DNA of 49,718 bases from CAZCQP01 sp964500895. Lineage in GTDB: Bacteria; Bacillota; Clostridia; Lachnospirales; JAISER01. Made by a program: the position numbers and the translations under genes. The notes under the pieces are model-generated. The model worked only from the letters and a program-made list of their open reading frames with translations. It was not told the origin of the DNA and did not search any database. Location: contig CAZCQP010000017.1 of the NCBI GenBank assembly GCA_964500895.1, forward strand, positions 1 through 49,718, read 5' to 3'. Positions 7,352 to 15,787 of the stretch are shown here, one piece after another. The stretch's first letter is position 1, and every line of letters begins with the position of its first letter.

Positions 7352-7513
7352 TTAAAACTGTTCTTCAAATTCTTCTTTGCCAACGCCGCACAGTGGGCAT
7401 TTCCAATCATCGGGCAGGTCTTTAAAATCGGTGCCCGGTGCAATGCCGTTGTCTGGGTCTCCTTGGGCAGGGTCGTACACATGGCTGCAAACCATACACA
7501 TCCATTTATTCAT
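7352..7513 (-). CDS. Rubredoxin
   Basis: 53-residue ORF starting MNKWMCMVCSHVYDPAQGD and containing DWKCPLCGVGKEEFE. The CxxC pairs C6/C9 and C39/C42, the GY-type aromatic core and the length are standard for a rubredoxin, a one-iron electron carrier. GGAG lies 9 bases before the chosen ATG; another ATG two codons upstream sits too close to it. It begins 14 bases after the pyk stop and is followed by the thioredoxin-reductase-like gene, so it is co-expressed with glycolytic pyk. Confidence 0.95.
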   Translation of the reverse strand: MNKWMCMVCSHVYDPAQGDPDNGIAPGTDFKDLPDDWKCPLCGVGKEEFEEQF

Positions 7514-7527
7514 TTTCATTCGCTCCT

Positions 7528-9297
7528 TTACTTGGAAATTTTACCATCTTTAATGCCATTATAGACAAACCCGTCCACCGTGTCAACGGTAATCGGGAAT
7601 CCATCGGAAATTAAATCAATCACCTTTTGCTGGCAGACAATCAGCGGTTTATCCAGCGCCGTGGCAGCAATGACTGCATGGCTGTTGTCCACAGGGTCCC
7701 AAGAGCCCACCACAACGGCAGAGGCCCGCTTAATGTAAGGCATCATATCGTTGGTGGTTTTGGTGGCCACCAGAATGTCTCCGGGCTTAAAGTATTTGTC
7801 GGCTTCTTCAATTACCTTAATGACGTTGGCCACGCCGGCTACCACTTTGCCGCTGTACCCCACACCTTTGGCAATAACATCCCCTACAATTTCCACTTTC
7901 AGGGTGTTGGTGGTGCCTGCAACGCCAACCGGTACACCGGCGGCAATAACGATGGAATCGCCGTCTTTGGCCAGACCAACTTCCACTGCCATGTTGGTGG
8001 CAATTTCAAATACTTCCTTGTTTACATTCACCTCGTCGGACAAAGTGGAGACACAGCCCCAGGTTAAGTTCAGCTGGCGCCAGGTGTTTTTCCGTGAGGT
8101 AACGGCCAGGATGGGGCAGGAAGGCCGGAACCGGGACACCATTTTGGTGGTGAAGCCTGCCTCGGTGACGGTAACGATGCAAGCAGCGTTTAAGTCTGTG
8201 GCGGTGGCACAAGCTGCAAAGCTGATGGCGTTCGTAATGTTTGTTTTAAAGGCAATGTGACGTTTCAGCACTGCCCGGGCGTAGTCGATGGAGTTTTCAG
8301 TGGTTTCCGCAATATTGGCCATCATAAGCACTGCTTCTACCGGGTAGCTGCCTTTGGCGGTTTCCCCAGAAAGCATGACACAGTCTGTGCCGTCGAAAAT
8401 GGCGTTGGCCACGTCGTTGGCTTCCGCCCGGGTGGGGCGGGGGTTGTTCACCATAGACTCCAGCATCTGGGTGGCGGTAATGACCGGCTTGCCTTTTTCG
8501 TTGGCTTTACGGATAAGCATTTTCTGCACGGAAGGCACTTCTTCTGGGGGAATTTCCACACCCAAGTCGCCCCGGGCCACCATGATGCCGTCTGCCAATT
8601 CCAAAATGCCGTCAATGTTGTCCACACCGTCCCGGCTTTCGATTTTGGCAATAATCATCATCTGGTTGCCCCCGTTTTCTTCCAGCACGTCCCGGATACG
8701 CAAAATGTCATTAGGGGAGCGGACGAAGGAAGCGGCCACATAGTCAAAACCTTGCTCAATACCAAAAATAATGTCTTCCTTATCTTTGTCTGTTAAAGAG
8801 GGCAGGTTCACGTACACATCCGGCACGTTTACCCCTTTGCGAGAGCTTAAGAAGCCGCTATTCACCACCTGGCACACAATTTCTGTGTCTTCAATGGCGG
8901 TAATTTTCAGTTCAATCAGGCCGTCGTCAATGAGGATGCGGCCGCCTACAGACACGTCTTTGGGCAAGTCTTCATAGGTGACAGACACCATGGTTTCGTC
9001 GCCTTCAATATCCAGGGTGGTCAGGGTAAAGGTGCTGCCCTGTTTCAAATACACGCTGTCTACCCCAAAGGTTTTAATGCGGATTTCTGGCCCCTTGGTG
9101 TCCAGAATAAGGGGGATGGGGGCTTGCAGGGCTTCTCTGGCCTCTTTCAGCTTATCCACCGTTTCCTTGTGGCTTTCGTAAGTGCCGTGTGAGAAGTTGA
9201 TGCGGGCGGCGTTCATGCCGGCTTTTATCAGCTTCTTAATGGTTTCCACATCGTTGCTGGCTGGGCCTAAAGTGGCCACGATTTTGGTTTTTCTCAT
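7528..9297 (-). CDS. pyk: Pyruvate kinase with C-terminal PEP-utilising-like domain
   Basis: 589 residues from the ATG behind AGGGGTGG (a GTG three codons earlier is less likely). Pyruvate kinase makes ATP and pyruvate from phosphoenolpyruvate. Recognisable parts are the N-terminal TKIVATLGPAS, INFSHGTYE, the active-site lysine region IIAKIESRDGV, the metal-binding MVARGDLGVEIP and the ADP/K site VITATQMLESM. The last ~110 residues form the extra domain found in bacilli and clostridia, related to the phosphohistidine domain of PEP synthases, with KPGDILVATKTTNDMMP and a retained histidine in DNSHAVIAAT. It sits 15 bases after dnaE, an arrangement usual in Firmicutes, although the pfkA gene often between them is absent. 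Confidence 0.97.
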   Translation of the reverse strand: MRKTKIVATLGPASNDVETIKKLIKAGMNAARINFSHGTYESHKETVDKLKEAREALQAPIPLILDTKGPEIRIKTFGVDSVYLKQGSTFTLTTLDIEGDETMVSVTYEDLPKDVSVGGRILIDDGLIELKITAIEDTEIVCQVVNSGFLSSRKGVNVPDVYVNLPSLTDKDKEDIIFGIEQGFDYVAASFVRSPNDILRIRDVLEENGGNQMMIIAKIESRDGVDNIDGILELADGIMVARGDLGVEIPPEEVPSVQKMLIRKANEKGKPVITATQMLESMVNNPRPTRAEANDVANAIFDGTDCVMLSGETAKGSYPVEAVLMMANIAETTENSIDYARAVLKRHIAFKTNITNAISFAACATATDLNAACIVTVTEAGFTTKMVSRFRPSCPILAVTSRKNTWRQLNLTWGCVSTLSDEVNVNKEVFEIATNMAVEVGLAKDGDSIVIAAGVPVGVAGTTNTLKVEIVGDVIAKGVGYSGKVVAGVANVIKVIEEADKYFKPGDILVATKTTNDMMPYIKRASAVVVGSWDPVDNSHAVIAATALDKPLIVCQQKVIDLISDGFPITVDTVDGFVYNGIKDGKISK

Positions 9298-9312
9298 AAT
9301 TTCCACCCCTAT

Positions 9313-12300
9313 TTATCGTAGTATAACACAATTTTCGCCTAATAATCCTTTTAATTGTTCTATGAGCTGTGCATTCACGTTCACACAGTAGTCTTTGGTT
9401 AGCCGGAACCGTTCCCCGGTGGCTTCCTTGAACACCACCACACCGGCTGGGCCTTTGTGTGCGGAAAGCAGGGCGGTAACCTGATGGTCCGACACAGGCC
9501 GTAAAGCAGGTATTTTTAAATACAAGGTCTGTTGAAAGCCTTGCTCGGCTGCTTCGGGCTGGTTGTCTTCAAACAAAATCAGCTCGTTGGCCATCACCTT
9601 GGCGTCCTCGTCTTCTTTCACGCTGGCTTTTCCAGTAACGGCAATGACTTGCCCAATTTCCAGGTGTGGCCTACCCATGTATTTTTCATAAATCTGCGGG
9701 AATACAATCACTTCAATGTTGCCGGTCAAGTCCTCTAAGGTGAGGAAGGCCATGGCTTTGTTGCCTGTTTTTGTGTATTTCACACTTTTCTGTTGGATGA
9801 TGCCCCCCACACACACAGACTGGCCATCTGTTACGGCGGCGCTCTGTTCCTGGAAGGTTTCTTCCTCGTCTTCTTGCCTGGCTAAATCCAGGCTGGTGGT
9901 GTTTACCCGGCCTTGCAAAAAGCTTTGGTAAGCGGATAAAGGATGGCCGCTGACGTACACCCCCAGCATTTCCTTTTCAAAGGCCAGCAGTGTTTTAGGG
10001 TCAAACTCTTGCACATCCGGCAGCATGTCTTCCTGCTTGGTCGGGGCTGCATCATGGCTGCCCCCCATGTCGAACAAGTTTAACTGGCCTTCTAGGTTCT
10101 GCCGCTTATTTTGCCCGATTGCGTTTAAAATATTTTTATAAATCTGCATGTACTGGCTGCGTTTGCCGCCCAAAGAATCAAACCCGCCTGCCAGAATAAG
10201 GCTTTCCAGGCAGCGTTTGTTCAAGTCCCGGGTTTGCAGCCGGGAGATAAAGTCCGTCATGCTGGTGAAAGGGCCGTTTTGTGCCCGTTCCGCCACAAGG
10301 GCAGAAATGGCGGGGCGGCCTACGTTTTTAATGGCGTGCAGCCCAAACCGGATGTTTGGCCCCTTTACGCTGAAATGGCCAAAGCTGTCGTTTACATCCG
10401 GGGGCAGCAGGGCAATGCCCATCTTTTTGCACTCTGCAATGTATTCCGCCACTTTGCTGGAATGGTCCATCACAGAGGTCATCAAGGCGGCCATGAACTC
10501 CACGGGGTAGTATACTTTCAGCCAGCCCGTTTGGTAGCCAATCACCGCATAGGCCGCCGCATGGCTCTTGTTAAAGGCGTACTTGGCAAAGTCCGCCATG
10601 TCTTCAAATATTTTTTCCGCCGCTTCTTTGGGGATGCCTTGCTTCACACAGCCGGGCACATCTTCCCCAAGGCCATAGACAAAGTTTTTGCGTTCTTCCT
10701 CCATGACGGATACTTTCTTCTTGGACATAGCCCGGCGCACCAAATCGCTGCGGCCCAAGCTGTACCCCGCCAGTTCCCGCACAATCTGCATCACCTGTTC
10801 TTGGTACACAATGCAGCCGTAAGTGGCCTTTAAAATAGGCTCCAATGCCGGGTGGGTGTAACGGATGCTGGCTTTGTCCCGCTTACCCCGGACGTATTTA
10901 GGAATAAAGTCCATAGGGCCGGGGCGGTACAGGGATATACCGGCGATAATGTCTTCCAAACATTCCGGTTGTAGCTCCCGCATGAACGCCTTCATCCCGG
11001 CGCTTTCCAGCTGAAAAATGCCCTCGGTTTTGGCGGCGGATATTAATTCAAACACCTTGGGGTCAGCAAAGTCTATGTGGTCAATGTCTATATCCACCCC
11101 GTGGTTGCGCTTAATTTCTGCCACAGCGTTCTGAATGACCGTAAGTGTGCGCAGACCTAAAAAGTCCATTTTCAGCAAGCCCAGTTCTTCCAGCGTAGTC
11201 ATAGGAAACTGGGTGGTCAATACCCCGTCGTTTTGGTACAGGGGCACGTAACTGGTTACCGGTTCGTTGCAGATAACTACCCCTGCCGCATGGGTAGAGG
11301 CATGGCGAGGCAGCCCTTCCAGCCTTTTGGACATGTCAATAAGCCGTCTTGCCGCTTCTTCATTGTCGTACACGGCTTTCAGTTCCGGGTTCAATTCCAA
11401 CGCCCGGTCTATGTTCATGCCAATGGCAAAGGGAATCATTTTGGCCAGCCGGTCCACGTCTGCATAAGGCATGGCCAAGGCACGGCCCACATCCCGAATC
11501 ACCGCCCGGGCGCCCATGGTTCCAAAGGTGATGATTTGTGCCACATGGTCTGCCCCATATTTGGCCACCACGTAGTCAATCACTTCCTGCCGCCGTTCAT
11601 AGCAAAAGTCGATGTCAATATCCGGCATGGAAATACGTTCCGGGTTTAGAAACCGCTCAAAAAGCAGGGCGTGCTTGATGGGGTCTATGTTGGTAATGCG
11701 CAGGCAGTAAGCCACCAGGCTTCCAGCGGCAGAACCACGGCCAGGCCCCACCATGATGCCTTGTTCCCGGGCGTGGCGGATGAAGTCCCACACAATGAGG
11801 AAATAGTCGCAAAAGCCCATGGTGCTGATGACGGAAAGTTCGTAGTCCATCCGGGAAGCCAGTTCTTGAGCCGTTGCTTCACCATACCGCTCCACAAGCC
11901 CTTCCCGGCACAGTTTGTTCAAGTAGTGGAAAGCGGTGCCTTCACCTTCTGGAATGGGGAAGCGGGGCAGCTTATATTCATTGAAAGTAAGCTGTACGTT
12001 GCACCGTTCTGCAATGTTGGCAGTGTTGGTTAGGGCTTCTGGGCAATAGGGAAACAAGGCCGCCATTTCCTCTGGGGATTTTAAGTAAAACTGCTGGCCT
12101 TCGTAGGTCATCCGGTCGTCGTCTTCCACGGTGGTGTTGGTCTGAATGCACAAAAGCAAGTCGTGGGCGGCTGCATCTTCTTTATAGATGTAGTGGGCGT
12201 CGTTGGTACACACCAGGGGGATGCCCGTTTCTTGGCTCATGCGCACAAGGGAGGGGTTCACCTGCTTTTGTTCCGGCAAGCCATGCTCTTGCAATTCCAA

Positions 12301-12822
12301 AAAGAAGTTGTTCTGGCCGAAAATGCTGTTTAGCGCCAGGGCTTTGGCTTTGGCGTCCTCATAAGTGCCTTGAAGCAATGTTTTGGCCACCGGCCCACTT
12401 AAACAGGCGCTAAGGGCAATGAGCCCTTCGCTATGAGCCTGCAAAAGCTCCATGTCCACTCGAGGTTTGTAGTAGAACCCTTCCGTGAACCCGGCAGACA
12501 CCAGCTTGATGAGGTTGTGGTAGCCGGTGTTGTTTTCTGCCAGCAGCACCAAATGGTTATAAAAATTATCTTTGCTGGCCACCTTGTTGTGGCGAGAGCC
12601 GGAGGCCACGTACACTTCGCACCCCAGCACCGGCTTTAACCCAGCAGCCACCGCTTCTTTATAAAAGTCTACCACGCCGAACATAACTCCGTGGTCGGTA
12701 ATGGCCAGTGCGTCCATGCCCAAAGCCAGGGCACGGGAAACAAGCTCCTTAACTTTGGAGGAGCCGTCTAAAAGGCTGTATTCGCTATGGGTGTGCAGAT
12801 GTACAAAGCTTGGTGTGTTCAT
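9313..12822 (-). CDS. dnaE: DNA polymerase III subunit alpha (DnaE type)
   Basis: 1169 residues, normal length. In order: PHP domain (HLHTHSEYSLLDG at the start, LSACLSGPVAK), polymerase palm with the catalytic aspartates in MPDIDIDFCYERR and in VDIDIDHIDF, fingers, a helix-hairpin-helix region, and a C-terminal OB fold (FLTLEDLTGNIEVIVFP). It synthesises DNA at the replication fork; Firmicutes usually also have PolC, which is not in this window. The start ATG is followed at once by NTPSFVHLHTH, the family N-terminus. It leads the dnaE-pyk-rubredoxin-reductase string. Confidence 0.97.
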   Translation of the reverse strand: MNTPSFVHLHTHSEYSLLDGSSKVKELVSRALALGMDALAITDHGVMFGVVDFYKEAVAAGLKPVLGCEVYVASGSRHNKVASKDNFYNHLVLLAENNTGYHNLIKLVSAGFTEGFYYKPRVDMELLQAHSEGLIALSACLSGPVAKTLLQGTYEDAKAKALALNSIFGQNNFFLELQEHGLPEQKQVNPSLVRMSQETGIPLVCTNDAHYIYKEDAAAHDLLLCIQTNTTVEDDDRMTYEGQQFYLKSPEEMAALFPYCPEALTNTANIAERCNVQLTFNEYKLPRFPIPEGEGTAFHYLNKLCREGLVERYGEATAQELASRMDYELSVISTMGFCDYFLIVWDFIRHAREQGIMVGPGRGSAAGSLVAYCLRITNIDPIKHALLFERFLNPERISMPDIDIDFCYERRQEVIDYVVAKYGADHVAQIITFGTMGARAVIRDVGRALAMPYADVDRLAKMIPFAIGMNIDRALELNPELKAVYDNEEAARRLIDMSKRLEGLPRHASTHAAGVVICNEPVTSYVPLYQNDGVLTTQFPMTTLEELGLLKMDFLGLRTLTVIQNAVAEIKRNHGVDIDIDHIDFADPKVFELISAAKTEGIFQLESAGMKAFMRELQPECLEDIIAGISLYRPGPMDFIPKYVRGKRDKASIRYTHPALEPILKATYGCIVYQEQVMQIVRELAGYSLGRSDLVRRAMSKKKVSVMEEERKNFVYGLGEDVPGCVKQGIPKEAAEKIFEDMADFAKYAFNKSHAAAYAVIGYQTGWLKVYYPVEFMAALMTSVMDHSSKVAEYIAECKKMGIALLPPDVNDSFGHFSVKGPNIRFGLHAIKNVGRPAISALVAERAQNGPFTSMTDFISRLQTRDLNKRCLESLILAGGFDSLGGKRSQYMQIYKNILNAIGQNKRQNLEGQLNLFDMGGSHDAAPTKQEDMLPDVQEFDPKTLLAFEKEMLGVYVSGHPLSAYQSFLQGRVNTTSLDLARQEDEEETFQEQSAAVTDGQSVCVGGIIQQKSVKYTKTGNKAMAFLTLEDLTGNIEVIVFPQIYEKYMGRPHLEIGQVIAVTGKASVKEDEDAKVMANELILFEDNQPEAAEQGFQQTLYLKIPALRPVSDHQVTALLSAHKGPAGVVVFKEATGERFRLTKDYCVNVNAQLIEQLKGLLGENCVILR

Positions 12823-13037
12823 GGTTTCTGTCCTTTATTTCTTAGTTTGCTGCAAATTTGCAAGTGTTGCAAATGGGTATAGTGTTAAATTCGCCATGAA
12901 AGGGTGGATACCTTGTAAAACTTTTTTGGTTTTTCATGGAAAAAAATGTGAGCCTTTTACAGGAAGGCCCACATACGGCTGTAAACAAGGTGGATGTGCA
13001 AGGCTTGCCACCCTTATATGTTGTATAATATTGTGGT

Positions 13038-13081
13038 TGTAGGGGCGGCAAGTGGCCGTCTGAACCAATGTTGCCCCTACA
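13038..13081. repeat. Intergenic hairpin at the end of the DUF4173 gene
   Basis: TGTAGGGGC (13038-13046) pairs with GCCCCTACA (13073-13081); the right arm contains the DUF4173 stop codon. The GTAGGGGC... form resembles short interspersed hairpins of Ruminococcaceae. The remaining 12823-13037 between this and dnaE shows no gene. Confidence 0.5.
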
Positions 13082-14585
13082 TGGCTTTAAAATAGGACCA
13101 ATTTTGCCATTCGCCGTCCCAGCCAGGGGAAACCCAGGGTTCTTCTTGGTTTTGGATTTCTGTTTCCGGGGCGCTGTCTTTGTGCCAAAGGGCATTGTAG
13201 ATGCATACATAGTCTCCGCTGTCCAACAAGGGCTGTAGCAGGTGCATACCGTCTGCGCCCACGTTCCACTGGGATAATCTATCCAGCTGGCCGGTTTGCA
13301 AAAGTTTTACATTCAGCCGGGTGGAAAAATATTGGCTGCCGGTGACGTTCACAATTAGGTAAAACACAAAACCCGTCATTACAAGGCCTTTGATAAAAGG
13401 CACATTGTCCCTGTACAGCTTGCCCAGGGCAATGGCCGTCCAAAACACTTCCATAACCAGAAAGGTAACCACGCAGAGGCGTAGGGGAGTGTAGCCATAA
13501 GCATCAATATACAAAAACATGCGGTAAAAGGAGGAAGCAATAAGCACCCCGGTAAACAGACACAGCAGCGTGAGCAACAGGCGCACCAGAGGAATGTCCT
13601 TCGCCCCCCGCAGCACAGACATAAAGGCTATCAGCACAGAAAAATTAATCACTGTCACAAACAAAAGCTGGAAGAAGCCTTCCCGGGCGTATTCGGAATA
13701 GACCATGCCTTCCGGCAACGTCATCAGCCCACCGGTGAACAAATAAGCCACCTGCACAAAGGAAAAGAGCAAAAACACGGCGTTTAGCAGGGTTAAAACT
13801 GTGGCGGCAATGATTTTGTCTGTGGGCAAAGTGGGGAAGGGCAGGGGCTCCACATGGGCTGCTACCGCCTTGCTGTTATACATGTAGCCGCTGGCATACA
13901 TAAATACCAGCACAAAGGACAAAAGGGTTGGTAAGTTGGTAAATTCCAGGTGAATAATGGGCGCCACCAGGTTGTTCAGTAGCTTGCCAAACACCTGGTC
14001 CGCAGAGACAAGCAGCATGGTCACAATCGTTAGCAGGGGAAAAGCCAGCAGCACACCCACAAGCACTTTACCCATGACGCTGGGGGTGGTTTTGTCTGCC
14101 TTTGCTTTTTTCAGCTTGGCGCAGGCCTCAAACCACACCAGCCAGTGGCTGTGCAGCACAGACAGTAGGGCAAACGCCCCGGTCATGGAAAACATGTCTG
14201 GCAGCTTGGGCTGCATGGCGTTAAGAGCGAAGGCTGCAAACATGGCGTGCATGAGCAATACGTTGCCATAGGTGAAAGGGTTCAGGCTGAAAATGCCGTT
14301 AAAAGCTGCCACAATGGCAATGGGTATGGCCCATAGCAGGGCTTTTTTGTTTTGTAGGTAGCCCAGCCGCTGGAGGGCCAAAGCCAGCAGGACAAAGGCG
14401 ACGGGGCAAAAGAGGGTAAAGGACAGCTGGGGGTAAATGGTGATGCCGCTGAAACACCAGGTGTACAAAAGGGCTATGATTGCGCCAAATATGCAAAACA
14501 CAGCGGTTTCCTTAGGGGTTGCGGTGAAGCGCTTTTTTGCAACTGCCGGGCCGTTGCTGGTGGCAGGGATTGGGGTGGTGTCCAT
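13077..14585 (-). CDS. DUF4173/DUF4153-type polytopic membrane protein
   Basis: 502 residues with about 12 hydrophobic segments from residue 25 to 420. The short motifs NPFTYGNVLLMH, SADQVFGKLL, PEGMVYSEYAREGFFQLLFVT (the 'YareGFfqL' block) and YIDAYGYTPLR are hallmarks of the DUF4173 family. A soluble C-terminal tail of roughly 90 residues ends KNWSYF-like (QNWSYFKAM). Function is unknown. It starts two bases after the XRE regulator and follows the DUF2975 gene, a cluster repeated in many clostridia, so the regulator probably controls the two membrane proteins. Confidence 0.85.
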   Translation of the reverse strand: MDTTPIPATSNGPAVAKKRFTATPKETAVFCIFGAIIALLYTWCFSGITIYPQLSFTLFCPVAFVLLALALQRLGYLQNKKALLWAIPIAIVAAFNGIFSLNPFTYGNVLLMHAMFAAFALNAMQPKLPDMFSMTGAFALLSVLHSHWLVWFEACAKLKKAKADKTTPSVMGKVLVGVLLAFPLLTIVTMLLVSADQVFGKLLNNLVAPIIHLEFTNLPTLLSFVLVFMYASGYMYNSKAVAAHVEPLPFPTLPTDKIIAATVLTLLNAVFLLFSFVQVAYLFTGGLMTLPEGMVYSEYAREGFFQLLFVTVINFSVLIAFMSVLRGAKDIPLVRLLLTLLCLFTGVLIASSFYRMFLYIDAYGYTPLRLCVVTFLVMEVFWTAIALGKLYRDNVPFIKGLVMTGFVFYLIVNVTGSQYFSTRLNVKLLQTGQLDRLSQWNVGADGMHLLQPLLDSGDYVCIYNALWHKDSAPETEIQNQEEPWVSPGWDGEWQNWSYFKAM

Positions 14586-14587
14586 GG

Positions 14588-14815
14588 TTAAACCTCCTCA
14601 TCTTCTTCATCTTCGCTCATGTCCCAGGCTAGAATGTCCCCGGGCTGGCAGGCAAGGGCACGGCAGATTTGCGCCAGGGTGGAAAAGCGAATGGCCTTCG
14701 CCTTGCCGGTTTTTAAAATGGACAAGTTGGTGTTGGAAATGCCCGTTTTTTCAGAAAGCTGGTTCAAGCTCATTTTGCGCTTGGCCATCATTACGTCCAG
14801 GTTGACAATAATCAT
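14588..14815 (-). CDS. Small XRE-type HTH regulator (YozG-like)
   Basis: 75 residues. A Cro/CI helix-turn-helix spans residues 12-63 (KMSLNQLSEKTGIS / NTNLSILKTGKAKAIRFSTL), followed by an acidic tail MSEDEEDEEV. Proteins of this size and sequence are usually encoded next to DUF2975 membrane proteins; here it lies 13 bases after the DUF2975 gene and 2 bases before the DUF4173 gene. It probably regulates its own operon. Confidence 0.93.
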   Translation of the reverse strand: MIIVNLDVMMAKRKMSLNQLSEKTGISNTNLSILKTGKAKAIRFSTLAQICRALACQPGDILAWDMSEDEEDEEV

Positions 14816-14828
14816 TCCAAATTCCTCC

Positions 14829-15290
14829 CTAAATGGTCAAGTCGTTTTCAGACTTGAACGCCACGGCCTTTTGAAACAGCTGTGCCATCACAATGAACAA
14901 AAAGCCGGCAATGAGGAAAATGTAGCCAATGGCAAAGGTGAGCATGGTGGCTTGCACACAAAGCAGCATAAAGAACATGGCCGAAATGATGAATGCACTA
15001 TAGGCAATGCGTTTCAGCCCGGTAACGTTTTTGGGCACAAAAGGGTCTTTCACGTGGATGGTTTTTAACAGCACAATCAGCTGCCACAAAATGTTCAAAC
15101 AGCACAGCCCGCAAGGGGTGAGCAACACCACACAGGCCCAGTAATACACAGGGTTGCCCCAGAAGTACCAGCCAAAGTAGCGGCGCAGTAGGATGCTTAA
15201 GAACAAAGTCACCAGCAAGCCGATGCCAAAGGTAACTTGCAGGCATATGGTTAACAGTTTGGAAAGGCGTTCCATCTCTAAAAAGCGCAT
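14829..15290 (-). CDS. DUF2975 family membrane protein
   Basis: 153 residues with four membrane spans (about 13-35, 52-72, 95-118, 120-140 in the ORF). The DPFVPKNVTGLKRIAY segment between spans two and three and the C-terminal 'LFQKAVAFKSENDLTI' are diagnostic of DUF2975. Start chosen at the ATG behind TTTGGAGG. Function unknown; first gene of the DUF2975-XRE-DUF4173 unit. Confidence 0.9.
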   Translation of the reverse strand: MRFLEMERLSKLLTICLQVTFGIGLLVTLFLSILLRRYFGWYFWGNPVYYWACVVLLTPCGLCCLNILWQLIVLLKTIHVKDPFVPKNVTGLKRIAYSAFIISAMFFMLLCVQATMLTFAIGYIFLIAGFLFIVMAQLFQKAVAFKSENDLTI

Positions 15291-15446
15291 ATAAAACCTC
15301 CAAAACAAATTTTTACCAGTATACCCTGTTGGATTTCGATTGTCAATATTATTTTTATGATAATCATAAAATATATGTTGATTATCAGAGAAATGAAAAA
15401 CACTATCAGTTTTATGCGTTTGTCGTGAAAATAAGTGTGAAAATGG

Positions 15447-15475
15447 TTGACAGTAAAGGATAGCAGTAGTAAAAT
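15447..15475 (+). promoter_or_regulatory. Cassette A: promoter of the antisense RNA
   Basis: TTGACA (15447-15452), 17 bases, TAAAAT (15470-15475). The -35 and spacing are the same in cassettes B and C, and the TAG before the -10 is conserved in all three. Confidence 0.75.
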
Positions 15476-15481
15476 GGGTAT

Positions 15482-15593
15482 AAGAAAAGGGAGTGCGGCA
15501 AACACTCCCCCGGCGTACTGCTTGACGGTATGGCCTACTGAAATATATTACTTAAAATAAGCCACAGTCCTATTGCAGAGGGTGGCTTATTTT
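15482..15593 (+). ncRNA. Cassette A: predicted antisense (antitoxin) RNA, about 112 nt
   Basis: Transcription from the promoter at 15447 should begin near 15482 and end at the bidirectional terminator at 15554-15593. The RNA starts with a hairpin GGGAGTG/CACTCCC (15489-15509), then CCGGCGTACTGCTTGACGG, an AT-rich linker, and the terminator it shares with the 25-aa peptide mRNA. Its segment CCCGGCGTAC can pair with the 5' end of that mRNA (GTATTGCCGGG, one bulge), giving two contact regions. Expression is inferred; no ORF of note is present. Confidence 0.65.
15554..15593. terminator. Cassette A: bidirectional terminator
   Basis: AAAATAAGCCAC (15554-15565) and GTGGCTTATTTT (15582-15593) form a perfect 12-bp stem with U tracts on both strands. 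It overlaps the peptide stop codon and should end both convergent transcripts. Confidence 0.85.
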
Positions 15594-15664
15594 CTTGTGT
15601 TTAAGTATGCTATGTATATTGAAATGGCAAAAAGAATTAAGTAAACCACTTCAAACGTAGACAT
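15587..15664 (-). CDS. Cassette A: 25-aa hydrophobic peptide, candidate type I toxin
   Basis: ORF of 25 codons beginning MSTFEVVYLILFA and ending YIAYLNTRK. One membrane span (about residues 5-21) followed by a basic tail, as in Fst, TxpA and Hol-Tox type I toxins. The ribosome site GAAAGGAGGTG is unusually strong but lies in a hairpin CCTCC-GAAA-GGAGG. Two other copies in this window differ at only a few residues (B: MSIYEVV start; C: LIFFA), and most nucleotide changes spare the protein, so the ORF is under selection. It is flanked by its own promoter, a shared terminator and an opposing promoter. Toxicity is inferred from architecture. Confidence 0.75.
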   Translation of the reverse strand: MSTFEVVYLILFAISIYIAYLNTRK

Positions 15665-15672
15665 ACGCCTCA

Positions 15673-15686
15673 CCTCCTTTCGGAGG
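15673..15686 (-). promoter_or_regulatory. Cassette A: ribosome site locked in a GNRA hairpin
   Basis: CCTCC-GAAA-GGAGG on the minus strand: a 5-bp stem with a GAAA tetraloop covers the Shine-Dalgarno GGAGG of the 25-aa peptide. Confidence 0.75.
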
Positions 15687-15720
15687 GGCCACACCGCCAC
15701 CCGGCAATACACCTTATTCC

Positions 15721-15749
15721 AGTCTAGCACCTTATGCGCATAAAATCAA
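15721..15749 (-). promoter_or_regulatory. Cassette A: promoter of the peptide mRNA
   Basis: TTGATT (15744-15749), 17 bases, TAGACT (15721-15726) on the minus strand, at the same place as TTGACC-17-TAAACT (B) and TTGACC-17-TATGCT (C). Start predicted near 15714, about 50 bases before the ATG. Confidence 0.65.
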
Positions 15750-15787
15750 ACAAATTGTCGCAAAACGGCACATGTGCCCAATGCTTA

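Noticed and set aside
9298..9312. Missing pfkA between dnaE and pyk
   Set aside because: The absence is real but variable among clostridia, so it is not a notable loss.
15278..15505. 75-aa minus-strand ORF rich in hydrophobic residues upstream of the DUF2975 gene
   Set aside because: It lies over cassette A's antisense promoter and the DUF2975 ribosome site, has no ribosome site of its own and gains its hydrophobicity from AT-rich DNA.
15515..15712. Terminal inverted repeats of cassettes A-C read as a mobile element
   Set aside because: The two leaders share GTACTGC and a GGCGGT/GACGGT...GGCC core in inverted order, which looks like an insertion element. But the repeats coincide with the two transcript 5' ends, the flanks show no target duplication, and the pairing data fit RNA function better.
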